A stretch of DNA of 64,000 nt, taken from contig NZ_JASZYS010000012.1 in the NCBI RefSeq assembly GCF_030316845.1, positions 62,001 to 126,000 on the forward strand, in the 5' to 3' direction. This DNA comes from Variovorax davisae. GTDB lineage: Bacteria > Pseudomonadota > Gammaproteobacteria > Burkholderiales > Burkholderiaceae_C. Under the pieces are notes generated by a model. The model saw only the letters and a program-made list of their open reading frames with translations, was not told the DNA's origin and did no database searches. The translations under genes were made by a program, and so were the position numbers. Position 1 is the first letter of the stretch. Every line of letters starts with the position of its first letter. This document shows positions 50,024 to 58,388 of the stretch, in pieces.

Positions 50024-50120
50024 CTGTAGAGGCACTCGAAGCTCGCCGTGGAGGCCGAATGCAGAGCTGAAGCTCTTGTTGTTTTTGCCGCCGGAAAACA
50101 GGTTCACTGCGGCTTGATTC

Positions 50121-50196
50121 TGGCTCCTCGACCTGGGCTCGAACCAGGGACCTACGGATTAACAGTCCGGCGCTCTACCGACTGAGCTATCGAGGA
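50121..50196 (-). tRNA. tRNA-Asn (GTT), copy 2
   Basis: 76 bases with encoded CCA, same cloverleaf and GTT anticodon as copy 1. The D loop reads GTCGGTA in place of GTTGGTA, the only difference between the copies. Confidence 0.97.
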
Positions 50197-50264
50197 ACAA
50201 GCCTTAGATTATAGCGCGGTTTTTGGCCCTCTTCGGAAGAAGCCCGGCATCCTGCGGCGGTGCC

Positions 50265-51185
50265 TCAGGTGGCGCGGTTGCAGATCGCCATCAGCCGACT
50301 TGCCGCCTCCTCGGGCTGCGGGTCGGCCACCAGCGCGCGCACCACGGCCACCGAGCCGACGCCCGTGGCCAGCACTTCGGGCATGCGCGCTTCATCGACG
50401 CCGCCGATGCCGACCTGCGGATAGCCCCGCATGAGCCGCGCATACGCAGCCAGGCGCGCCACGCCTTGCGGCGCGGTCGCCATCCGCTTGAGCGTGGTCG
50501 GGTAGACCGCGCCCATCGCGAGGTAGCTCGGGCTTGCGCGGTCGGCGCGCAGCATTTCCGCGTAGCCGTGGGTGCTGACGCCGAGGCGGATGCCGGCGTC
50601 GCGGATCGTCCGCAAGTCTGCGGGAGCCAGCGCGTCGAGGTCTTCCTGGCCCAGATGCAGGCCGTAGGCCCGCGCGGCGATGGCGTGCTTCCAGTGGTCG
50701 TTGATGAAGAGCAGGGCGCCGGTGCCGCGCACCGCCTCGACGGCCGCCTGCACCTCGCGCTCGATGGCGCCGGCATCGTCCGACTTGAAGCGCAGCTGCA
50801 CCGTCGGCACGCCCGCGCGCGCCATGCGGCCGACCCATCGGGCATCGGGCAGCACCGCATAGAGGCCGAGCTTCTCGGGGCAGGGCGGAAAAGAGTCGTC
50901 GCGGCGCGTCGGCGGAAAGGCGCGCAGGCCGAAATCGGCCGGAGTGTCGGGCCAGGCCTCGGCGTCGAAGCGGCCGTTGCGCTCGCTCTGGGCCTGCCAT
51001 GCGCGCGCCAGGCATTCGGCGTCGATGTCGATGAAGCCCAGCGTGCCGCAGGCCTGCTTGGCGCCGCGGTAGATCGGGTCGTCGGACGTGAACGAATCCG
51101 CGGCGTCGCCCGTCGCGCCGAAGCGCGCGGCGTGGGCCGCCACGATGGCCCGAGCGATGGTGGAGGCGTCGGTCATGGCGGTCAT
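50265..51185 (-). CDS. thiE: Thiamine-phosphate synthase with N-terminal extension
   Basis: Joins HMP-pyrophosphate and the thiazole phosphate to give thiamine phosphate. The ThiE barrel occupies the C-terminal ~200 of 306 residues: VPTVQLRFKSDD, LFINDHWKHAIAARAYGLHL, LGVSTHGYAEM, YLAMGAVYPTTLKRM and VGIGGVDEARM correspond to the phosphate- and pyrimidine-binding loops. The first ~105 residues are an extension not found in the E. coli enzyme (211 residues), with a helical start (IARAIVAAHAARFGATG) and several Asp/Trp residues; its role is unknown. The ATG at 51183-51185 overlaps the thiG stop (ATGA); one at 51176 is also possible. Confidence 0.92.
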   Translation of the reverse strand: MTAMTDASTIARAIVAAHAARFGATGDAADSFTSDDPIYRGAKQACGTLGFIDIDAECLARAWQAQSERNGRFDAEAWPDTPADFGLRAFPPTRRDDSFPPCPEKLGLYAVLPDARWVGRMARAGVPTVQLRFKSDDAGAIEREVQAAVEAVRGTGALLFINDHWKHAIAARAYGLHLGQEDLDALAPADLRTIRDAGIRLGVSTHGYAEMLRADRASPSYLAMGAVYPTTLKRMATAPQGVARLAAYARLMRGYPQVGIGGVDEARMPEVLATGVGSVAVVRALVADPQPEEAASRLMAICNRAT

Positions 51186-52000
51186 TGGGAAGCTGCGTGA
51201 TGCCAGAAGGGCGTGCCCAGCACCGGGGTGCTGGGCTGGGCCGAATCCTGCGCCGCCATGGCGCCGGCATGGTGCGCCGAGCGCCCGGCCTGCACCGCGT
51301 CGGCGAAGGCCCCCGCCATCGCGACCGGGTCCTGCGCCAGCGCCACCGCGGTGTTCAGCAGCACGCCGTCGTAGCCCCATTCCATCACCTGGCAGGCATG
51401 CGAGGGCAGGCCGAGCCCGGCGTCGACCAGCAGCGGCACAGCGAGCCGCTCGCGCAGCACCTGCAAGGCGTAGGGGTTGACCGGGCCGCGGCCGGTGCCG
51501 ATCGGCGCCGCCCACGGCATCACGGCCTGGCAGCCGACGTCGACCAGGCGCTGGCACAGCACCAGGTCCTCGGTGCAATAGGGCAGCACCTGGAAGCCGT
51601 CGCGGATCAGCTGCGCGGCGGCGTCGACCAGGTTCAGCGTGTCGGGCTGCAGCGTGTAGTCGTCGCCGATCAGCTCGAGCTTGATCCAGGGCGTGTCGAA
51701 CAGCTCGCGCGCCATCTGCGCGGTGGCGATGGCCTCCTGCACGCTGTGGCAGCCGGCCGTGTTGGGCAGCACCGGCACCCCCAGGCGCCGCAGCAGGTCC
51801 CAGAAGCCGTTGTCGCTGCCGGCGCCGCCCGCCGTCGCGGTCTGGCGGCGCAGCGAGGCGGTGAGCATGGCAGGCTTGGCGCGCCGCACGGCCGCCTCGA
51901 GCACGTCGGGCGAGGGGTAGCGCGCGGTGCCGAGCAGCAGCCGGCTGTCGAAGCTCTGGCCGTAGAGCACGAGCGGATCGTTGGCGGGAATCGGTGTCAT
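51182..52000 (-). CDS. thiG: Thiazole synthase
   Basis: Builds the thiamine thiazole ring from deoxyxylulose phosphate, dehydroglycine and the ThiS thiocarboxylate. The 272-residue TIM-barrel protein shows RLLLGTARYPSPDVLEAAV, LPNTAGCHSVQEAIATAQMA, the Schiff-base lysine region WIKLELIGDD, and AAPIGTGRGPVNPYALQVL with DAGLGLPSHACQVMEWGYDG. It lies 10 bases after thiS and overlaps thiE. The last ~20 residues after GRSAHHAG extend past the usual end. Confidence 0.96.
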   Translation of the reverse strand: MTPIPANDPLVLYGQSFDSRLLLGTARYPSPDVLEAAVRRAKPAMLTASLRRQTATAGGAGSDNGFWDLLRRLGVPVLPNTAGCHSVQEAIATAQMARELFDTPWIKLELIGDDYTLQPDTLNLVDAAAQLIRDGFQVLPYCTEDLVLCQRLVDVGCQAVMPWAAPIGTGRGPVNPYALQVLRERLAVPLLVDAGLGLPSHACQVMEWGYDGVLLNTAVALAQDPVAMAGAFADAVQAGRSAHHAGAMAAQDSAQPSTPVLGTPFWHHAASQ

Positions 52001-52010
52001 GGTGTGGTCC

Positions 52011-52208
52011 TCAGCCGCCCGTCACGGGGCGGATCACTTCGATGCGGTCGTCGGCCTGCAGCAGGTGGGCGCCATAGTTCGAGCGTGGCACGAACTGGCG
52101 GTTGACGGCGACGGCGAACGGCGGCTTGGCCTCGATGAGCGCGAGCGCGTCCGACAGCGTCGCGCCCGTCGGCAGCTGGTGGGGTTGGTCGTTGATCAGC
52201 AGGTTCAT
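52011..52208 (-). CDS. thiS: Sulfur carrier protein ThiS
   Basis: A 65-residue ubiquitin-like sulfur carrier whose C-terminal Gly-Gly (VIRPVTGG) is adenylated and converted to a thiocarboxylate for thiazole formation. The N-terminus MNLLINDQPHQLPTGATLSD is typical. The ATG overlaps the thiO stop by four bases, placing it in the thiO-thiS-thiG-thiE operon. No ThiF-type activating gene is in the window. Confidence 0.95.
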   Translation of the reverse strand: MNLLINDQPHQLPTGATLSDALALIEAKPPFAVAVNRQFVPRSNYGAHLLQADDRIEVIRPVTGG

Positions 52209-53326
52209 GGGTGGGTTGCGAGGCCGAAGCGGGCGGCCAACGCCGACCGGCCCGTGGCCAGCAGCTCCAGCGCGACGTCGAGGATCGCCGGCGCGATCAT
52301 GAAGCCGTGGCGATAGAGGCCGTTGACCTGCATCACGTGCGGGCGCAACGTGCGCACGGCCGGCAGGTTGTCGGGCAGGGTCGGGCGGCACTGGGTCGCG
52401 ATCTCGACGATGCGTGCTTCCGCGAAGCCGCTGTGCACCGCATAGGCGGCGCTCAGAAGTTCGAGCGTGGAGCGCACGCTGGCCGGCGACAGGTCGTCCG
52501 ACTCGATCTCGGTGGCTCCGATGACGAACAGGTGATCGGGCTTGGGCGCGATGTAGATCGGGTAGCGCGGATGCACCAGCCGGGTCGGCCGCCGCAGCGT
52601 GACCTCGGGCGCATGGACCCGGATCACTTCGCCGCGCACGCCGCGCAGCGCGTTCCATTGCGGCCTGGCGCCGAGGCCGCGGCAGTCGATCACGCGCTCG
52701 GGCTGGCCGGCGGCGCCGGGCGCGAAGTCGTCGGACGCGCGCGGCGCCTGCCAGTGCAGGCGCACCTTCGGCTGCGCCTGCAGGGTGGCCAGCAGGGCGT
52801 CGAGCAAGGCGCGGTTGTCGAGCTGGCCTTCGTCGGGCAGCAGCAGCGCCTGCGCGAAGCGCCGTCCCAGCGCGGGTTCGAGGGCCTCGATGCCGGCGGC
52901 ATCCAGGGTGCGCATCGCGGGCAGCTCCGGCACCAGCTCGCCGGTGCGCTCCAGCACGCGGCGCAGCCGTGCGGCCTCGGCGGCGTCCTGGCGGTGCCAC
53001 AGCACCAGCGTGCCTTCGCGCTGGAAGAACACCGGGGCGGCGAGCGAGGCGATCAGCGTCGGCCAGCGCTCGAGCGCGTGATGGCCCATGCGCACGACCG
53101 AGGGCGGCGCCACGGCCGATTCGGCCAGCGGCGCGAGCATCGCGGCCGCGACGCGGGCGGCGGCGCCCTCGGCCTGCGGGCCGCCGGCGTCGTAGAGGTC
53201 GATCTCGCAGCCGGCCCGGGCCAGCGCCAGGGCGAGCAGGCGGCCCATGAGCCCGGCGCCGAGCACGGCCGCGGAGCGGAAAGGGAATTCTTGGGACGGG
53301 CTCATCACGGGTTCAGCGTGGGCCAT
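52205..53326 (-). CDS. thiO: FAD-dependent glycine oxidase ThiO
   Basis: Oxidises glycine to the imine used by ThiG for the thiazole ring. The 373-residue DAO-family flavoprotein has the FAD fold AAVLGAGLMGRLLALALARA, the conserved AAMLAPLAE, VIDCRGLGARPQWNALRGVRGE (split here as VIDCRGLGARP and LRGVRGEVIRVHAP), and near the end NGLYRHGFMIAPAIL. Two starts are possible: 53326 (MAHAEPVM), 26 bases from the divergent thiD start, or 53305 (MSPSQEF). Neither has a good Shine-Dalgarno. No TPP riboswitch is visible upstream of this operon, unlike cytX. Confidence 0.92.
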   Translation of the reverse strand: MAHAEPVMSPSQEFPFRSAAVLGAGLMGRLLALALARAGCEIDLYDAGGPQAEGAAARVAAAMLAPLAESAVAPPSVVRMGHHALERWPTLIASLAAPVFFQREGTLVLWHRQDAAEAARLRRVLERTGELVPELPAMRTLDAAGIEALEPALGRRFAQALLLPDEGQLDNRALLDALLATLQAQPKVRLHWQAPRASDDFAPGAAGQPERVIDCRGLGARPQWNALRGVRGEVIRVHAPEVTLRRPTRLVHPRYPIYIAPKPDHLFVIGATEIESDDLSPASVRSTLELLSAAYAVHSGFAEARIVEIATQCRPTLPDNLPAVRTLRPHVMQVNGLYRHGFMIAPAILDVALELLATGRSALAARFGLATHP

Positions 53327-53352
53327 GGCGTGCGTGGCCGATAATTTTCAAC

Positions 53353-54198
<846 letters not shown>

Positions 54199-55524
54199 CC
54201 AGGGCCAGCACGAAGGTGATGGCCAGGGTCGGCAGCGCCGAGCCCCACTGCGGCGCCCAGGCGGCGCAGGCGTGGTAGACCGCGATGCCGCCGATCCAGA
54301 TGGCGGCCGCGGCCAGGTCCACGCGGCGGCTGTCCAGCGGTACCGGCGCGTTGCCGGTCCCGAGCCGGCCGAGGATCACGCCGTAGAGCGGTACGAAGAC
54401 CGAACTCAGCAGCAGCAGGAAGGGTTCGAGCGTGTGCATCGGCAGCACCAGCGCGAAGCCGATGCAGACCGCGGCCAGCAGCAGGCCCCAGCGGCGCACC
54501 GTCCAGCGCGGCTGCAGGCTGTGGGCCGACACCGAGCCTGAATAGACATCGCCGTAGGCGTTGTCGAGCTCGTCGATCAGGATCAGGCCGAGTGCGACCA
54601 GGCCGCCCTGGGCCAGCAGCAGGGCCGCGACCAGGTCGGTGCCGGGCTCGGCCACGCTGACGACCATCACGCCGAGCGCGTAGCACCAGATGTTGGCCAG
54701 CACATAGCCGATCCAGGTGCCGCTGAAGGCGCCGCCCAGGCCGCCCGTGCTGCGCTTGCCGTGGCGTGCGTAGTCGGCCACCAGCGGCAGCCAGGAGACG
54801 GGCATGGCGATCACCAGGTCGAGCGCGCCGAACATGCCCATCGAGCCGTCGCCGGGGCGGGTCCAGAAAGCCTCCAGTCCCTTGGCGTGGAGCCGGGCCG
54901 CGAACTGCCAGCTCAGCCAGGCCAGCGAGAGCACCACCAGCGGCAGGCCGAAGCGGCTCACGAAGCGCCGCACCAGCTTGACCATCGAACCGGCCAGCAA
55001 GGCCAGCAGCACGGCGCCCCACAGCAGCGTCGTCAGCACGGTGCCCAGCGGGCCGCCGAGCGACCAGCCGAAAGCCTGCGCGCCGATGGCCTGGGTGCCC
55101 TCGCGCATGATCACCAACTCGAAGGTGGTCCAGCCGATGAGCTGCACGATGTTGAGCACCACCGGCAGCCGCGCGAAGGCGCTGCCGTAGGTGGCGTTCA
55201 TGAGCCCGGCGCTGGCCAGGCCGCTTTCGCAGCCGACGCGGGCCGTCCAGGCGAGCAGGCCGGCGCCGATGCAGGAGCCCAGCACGATCGCCAGCATCGC
55301 GTCGCGGGTGCCGACTGCGGGCACCAGGTAGGCGCCGATCTGCATCACGAGCAGGCCGACGCCCAGGCTGAACCAGAGCGCCATGTGGTCGCGCCACAGG
55401 AAGACGCGATGCGATTCGCCCAGCGGCGTCAGCGCCTCGTTGGCCGCAGCCTGTTCACGGGTTGTGTTTGCCATCCATTTGCTCCATGCAAGTGTGTGGC
55501 AGGTGGGCGAGGCCGGCGACCTGA

Positions 55525-55548
55525 CCGCCGCGCGAGACAACGCGGCGG
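55525..55548 (-). promoter_or_regulatory. Hairpin between the TPP aptamer and cytX
   Basis: CCGCCGCG (55548-55541) pairs with CGCGGCGG (55532-55525). No T-run follows, so it fits a translational or Rho-dependent expression platform better than intrinsic termination. Confidence 0.4.
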
Positions 55549-55555
55549 CCGCCGG

Positions 55556-55720
55556 ACCAGCTTCCCTGCGCGAGGATTACCTCAGGCCCACCAACTACAC
55601 GTCGTGGGACTCCGGCCGTCACTTCGTGCACGGCGGTGCGCAGCGAAGACGATCGACCGGACAGGTTCAAAGGGTTTTTTTCTCAGCCAAGCCGGCAAGC
55701 CGACGCAGCACCCCTAGCGA
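55556..55720 (-). ncRNA. TPP riboswitch (THI element) with extended insertion
   Basis: On the minus strand the conserved blocks appear in order: GGGGTGC (55714-55708), GCTGAGA (55687-55681), ACCCTTTGAACCTG (55675-55662), GAGGTAATCCTC (55583-55572, the TAAT loop) and GCGCAGGGAAG (55571-55561). This is the THI-box consensus. Unusually, 78 bases separate CCTG from the TAAT hairpin, where a few bases are normal. They fold into two further arms, TCCGG/CCGGA (55661-55657 with 55615-55611) and CCCAC/GTGGG (55608-55604 with 55591-55587). It should lower cytX expression when TPP is high. Confidence 0.9.
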
Positions 55721-55982
55721 ACGCCCATTTTAGGCCTGATGCGGCCAGGTTCGGCGGACTTCAAGCCGTGGGGCAGAATTCGGCCCAGAGCGGAACTCCG
55801 CTCGGTCCAGCACAGAGCCGTCATCGCGCACCCTTGGGCTGTGGCACGTGCTGCCGCAACCCCGTTCACGCGCAAGAATAGAGCCCGACAACTGAGGTCG
55901 AATCAATTCACCGAAGGCTGCCGCGTCATCACCGGCGCGTCGCTCTCGATGGTGTCAAGTCATCGCCCTGGAAATACTCGAA

Positions 55983-56219
55983 ATGATGGATTGGGTCCCT
56001 ATCGTCTTCATCGCGTTCAAGGTTCTCGTGTTCGGCACGGGCATGTTCTTCGCCATCAAGTGGCACTATGAGCGAGGGAAGAAGGGGAAGGACAAGCAGA
56101 GCGCGGTGCTACGCACGGGCGGCAAGGTGGCCGCAGTCTTCGTGCTGTCGCTCCTGGGCCTTTCGCTCCTCGCCTTCGGCCTTGGCAGCATGCTCGGTTT
56201 GGACTTGAGCTTCCCATGA
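55983..56219 (+). CDS. Small two-helix membrane protein, hypothetical
   Basis: A 78-residue frame with two hydrophobic segments (WVPIVFIAFKVLVFGTGMFF and VAAVFVLSLLGLSLLAFGLG) separated by a basic loop (KWHYERGKKGKDKQSAVLRTG split as KWHYERGKKGKDKQ and SAVLRTG). No family is recognised. The 262 bases between the TPP riboswitch and this gene contain only the presumed promoters of both; I see no further gene in them. Confidence 0.6.
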   Translation: MMDWVPIVFIAFKVLVFGTGMFFAIKWHYERGKKGKDKQSAVLRTGGKVAAVFVLSLLGLSLLAFGLGSMLGLDLSFP

Positions 56220-56328
56220 TGGCCAAGAACAGTCGGCCGACATCTCGTCGTGCGGCAGCCCGCGCAGCGCGAGCTTGCGGTCTTCCGTTTCGCGATCGGT
56301 GGAAGGCCGCTTTCGCGCGAGCCCCGCG

Positions 56329-56916
56329 TCAGGCGGCGGGGGAGCCGGTGGGCTTCGCCGCCGAGCGCGCATCGTCGCGCGCGACCAGCGGCACGACGAT
56401 GCGGCGCACGACGACACCCAGCACCCAGAACAGCGCCGTGATCACGACCCCCAGCGCGAGCCCGGCTGCGATGTCGAACGGAAAATGGGCGCCGACGTAG
56501 ATGCGGGCCCAGCCCGTGACCAGGGCGATCGCGAACACCGCGAGGCCGAGCGTTCGCAGGGCCGGGCGCAGGCACAGCACCAGCGCCAGCGTGAACATCA
56601 CGCTCGCATGCGCGCTCGGCAGCGCGCCGCGGGCGCCGTGGGCGATGTAGTTCGGGCTCAGGCCCGCCACGAAGGGCCTGGGGAGGTTGAGGGCGCCGGC
56701 CAGCGCATGCGCCGCCAGCGCGGCGGCGGCGGCGGCGGCCAGGGTCGCCATGGCGTAGCCACGTTGGGCCGGCTGCCGCCATGCGGCCACGGCCAGCAGC
56801 GCCAGGCAGAGCCAGGAGGTTCCCTCGGCCAGCAGCGCCGCAAGCCAGAGAAGGTGCGCGTCGGGCGCAGGGCCCGCTGCGAGCCATTGAAAAAGAGAGA
56901 TGTTGACGGCCTGCAT
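56329..56916 (-). CDS. PAP2-family membrane phosphatase (undecaprenyl-diphosphatase-like)
   Basis: A 195-residue protein with about five membrane helices and the acid-phosphatase motifs LNLPRPF (C1), LPSAHAS (C2, with Ala where Gly is common) and ARIYVGAHFPFD (C3), containing the catalytic His residues. The size and the start MQAVNISLFQWLAAG resemble BcrC/YbjG proteins, which recycle undecaprenyl pyrophosphate for cell-wall synthesis; other lipid phosphatases share the fold. The gene stands alone. Confidence 0.87.
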   Translation of the reverse strand: MQAVNISLFQWLAAGPAPDAHLLWLAALLAEGTSWLCLALLAVAAWRQPAQRGYAMATLAAAAAAALAAHALAGALNLPRPFVAGLSPNYIAHGARGALPSAHASVMFTLALVLCLRPALRTLGLAVFAIALVTGWARIYVGAHFPFDIAAGLALGVVITALFWVLGVVVRRIVVPLVARDDARSAAKPTGSPAA

Positions 56917-56993
56917 GGCAGGCGATCCTAAGGCCCGCGGGTGTCCCCATCATGAACGTGCCGTTCACGTCCGGTTCAGGCTTCGATCGGATC

Positions 56994-58019
56994 TCAGTGG
57001 GCGACGCCGAGCAGGGTGTGCAGCCGCGTGCTGGTGGTGGTGTACTGCAGCGGAATGGATTTGTCGGGAAACACGATCGCCGCCGCGCCCCAGGCCGCCA
57101 GCGTGGCCTCGTGGAAGCCGCAGACGATGAGCTTTTTCTTGCCGGGGTAGGTGTTGATGTCGCCGACGGCGAAGACCGCGCGCTCCTGCGTCTGGTACTT
57201 CTCGGTGTCGACCGGCAACTGCTTGCGCTCCAGCGCCAGGCCCCAGTCGGCGATCGGCCCGAGCCGCGGCGAGATGCCCAGGCAGCCGACCAGGCTGTCG
57301 AAGGGCAACGCGACCGTCTGCCCGTCCGGCGTGGCGACCTGGAGATGGGCGGGGTCGAAACCGACCGGCTGCCCGACCTGGAGCCGCAGGGCACCGGCGG
57401 CGATGCGGTCGTGCACGGCCGCGACCGTGGCCTCCTCGGCCTGGAAGACGTCGCGCCGATGCAGCAGCGTGACCGCACTGGCCAGCGGCAGCAGCGCCAG
57501 CGCGGTGTCCAGCGCGGCATCGTCGCCGCCGTGGACGATCACCGACTGGCCGGCGAAGCGTTCGAGCGTGTCGGGGTGGTAGAAAAGCCGCGTGCCTTCG
57601 AGGCCGGCGATGCCTTCGACCGCGATGCGCCGCGGCACGAAGGCGCCGACGCCGGCGGCGATGAACAGCGTCTTGCAAAGGAAGGCATGGCCGCGCGTGG
57701 TCCCGAGCAGCAGCCGGCCGTCGTCCTGGCGGGCCAGCGTCGCGACCTGCTCGTCGAAGTGGAATTGCGGCTTGAAGGGCGCGATCTGCTGCAGCAGGGC
57801 GTCGGCCAGGCCGCGGCCGGTCGTGACCGGCGTGCCCGGGATGTCGTAGATCGGCTTGTCGCCGTACAGCGCCACGCACTGGCCGCCCGCGCGCGGCAGG
57901 GCGTCGACGATGTGGCAGGAAATCTCGAGCAGGCCGAGCTGGAAGGCCTGGAACAGCCCGACCGGGCCCGCGCCGATGATCAGCGCATCGGTTTCGATCA
58001 GGGCTGCCTGCGTGCTCAG
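56994..58019 (-). CDS. Ferredoxin--NADP+ reductase, thioredoxin-reductase-like type (probable CTG start)
   Basis: A 341-residue flavoprotein with the FAD fold ALIIGAGPVGLFQAFQLGLL, KPIYDIPGTPVTTGRGLADA, the NADP region SVIVHGGDDAALDTALAL and the C-terminal FAVGDINTYPGKKKLIVCG. It exchanges electrons between NADPH and the ferredoxin encoded just before it. No ATG, GTG or TTG lies in frame near the N-terminus. CTG at 58019-58017 gives MSTQAALIETDALIIGAG, matching the MST..IETDAL start I recall for relatives. It overlaps the ferredoxin stop as CTGA and has GGGGAG (58033-58028) eight bases upstream. Confidence 0.88.
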   Translation of the reverse strand: MSTQAALIETDALIIGAGPVGLFQAFQLGLLEISCHIVDALPRAGGQCVALYGDKPIYDIPGTPVTTGRGLADALLQQIAPFKPQFHFDEQVATLARQDDGRLLLGTTRGHAFLCKTLFIAAGVGAFVPRRIAVEGIAGLEGTRLFYHPDTLERFAGQSVIVHGGDDAALDTALALLPLASAVTLLHRRDVFQAEEATVAAVHDRIAAGALRLQVGQPVGFDPAHLQVATPDGQTVALPFDSLVGCLGISPRLGPIADWGLALERKQLPVDTEKYQTQERAVFAVGDINTYPGKKKLIVCGFHEATLAAWGAAAIVFPDKSIPLQYTTTSTRLHTLLGVAH

Positions 58020-58345
58020 CGCACCAACTCCCCGATCTTGTCGGTCTTGTCTTTCCACTCTTCGGCGTCGGGCAGCGCCGGCTTGCGCTTGGTGATGCTC
58101 TTCCAGCCGTCGGCCAGCGCCAGCTCGGCGTTGAGCTTGATGAAGGCCAGCTGGTTGGCCGGCAAATCTTCCTCGGCGTAGATCGCGTTCACCGGGCACT
58201 CGGGGATGCAGACCGCGCAGTCGATGCACTCGTCGGGATCGATCACCAGCATGTTCGGCCCTTCACGGAAGCAGTCGACCGGACAGACGTCGACGCAATC
58301 GGTGTATTTGCAGCGGATGCAGGATTCGGAGACGACGTGGGTCAT
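58016..58345 (-). CDS. fdxA: Seven-iron ferredoxin (3Fe-4S, 4Fe-4S)
   Basis: A 109-residue ferredoxin beginning MTHVVSESCIRCKYTDCVDV. Its cysteine pattern CIRCKYTDCVDVCP followed by CIDCAVCIPECP binds one 3Fe-4S and one 4Fe-4S cluster. The long C-terminal extension (EEDLPANQLAFIKLNAELA) is that of FdxA proteins of proteobacteria. It carries electrons for reductive reactions; its reductase is encoded next, overlapping by CTGA. Which acceptor it serves here is not shown, though the adjacent sulfite-reduction genes are candidates. Confidence 0.95.
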   Translation of the reverse strand: MTHVVSESCIRCKYTDCVDVCPVDCFREGPNMLVIDPDECIDCAVCIPECPVNAIYAEEDLPANQLAFIKLNAELALADGWKSITKRKPALPDAEEWKDKTDKIGELVR

Positions 58346-58388
58346 TTTCTTGGCAAGCGGAAGGGAATGATCGGGAAAACCCCGAATT

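Noticed and set aside
49901..50107. 68-codon minus-strand frame between the tRNA genes
   Set aside because: Contains the tRNA terminator and part of a tRNA; no ribosome site and no family.
53327..53352. TPP riboswitch upstream of thiO or thiD
   Set aside because: The gap is far too short, and none of the THI-box blocks is present there; only the cytX leader has them.
55636..55881. 81-codon frame across the TPP riboswitch
   Set aside because: Lies on the strand opposite the riboswitch transcript, has no ribosome site and is explained by the structured RNA.
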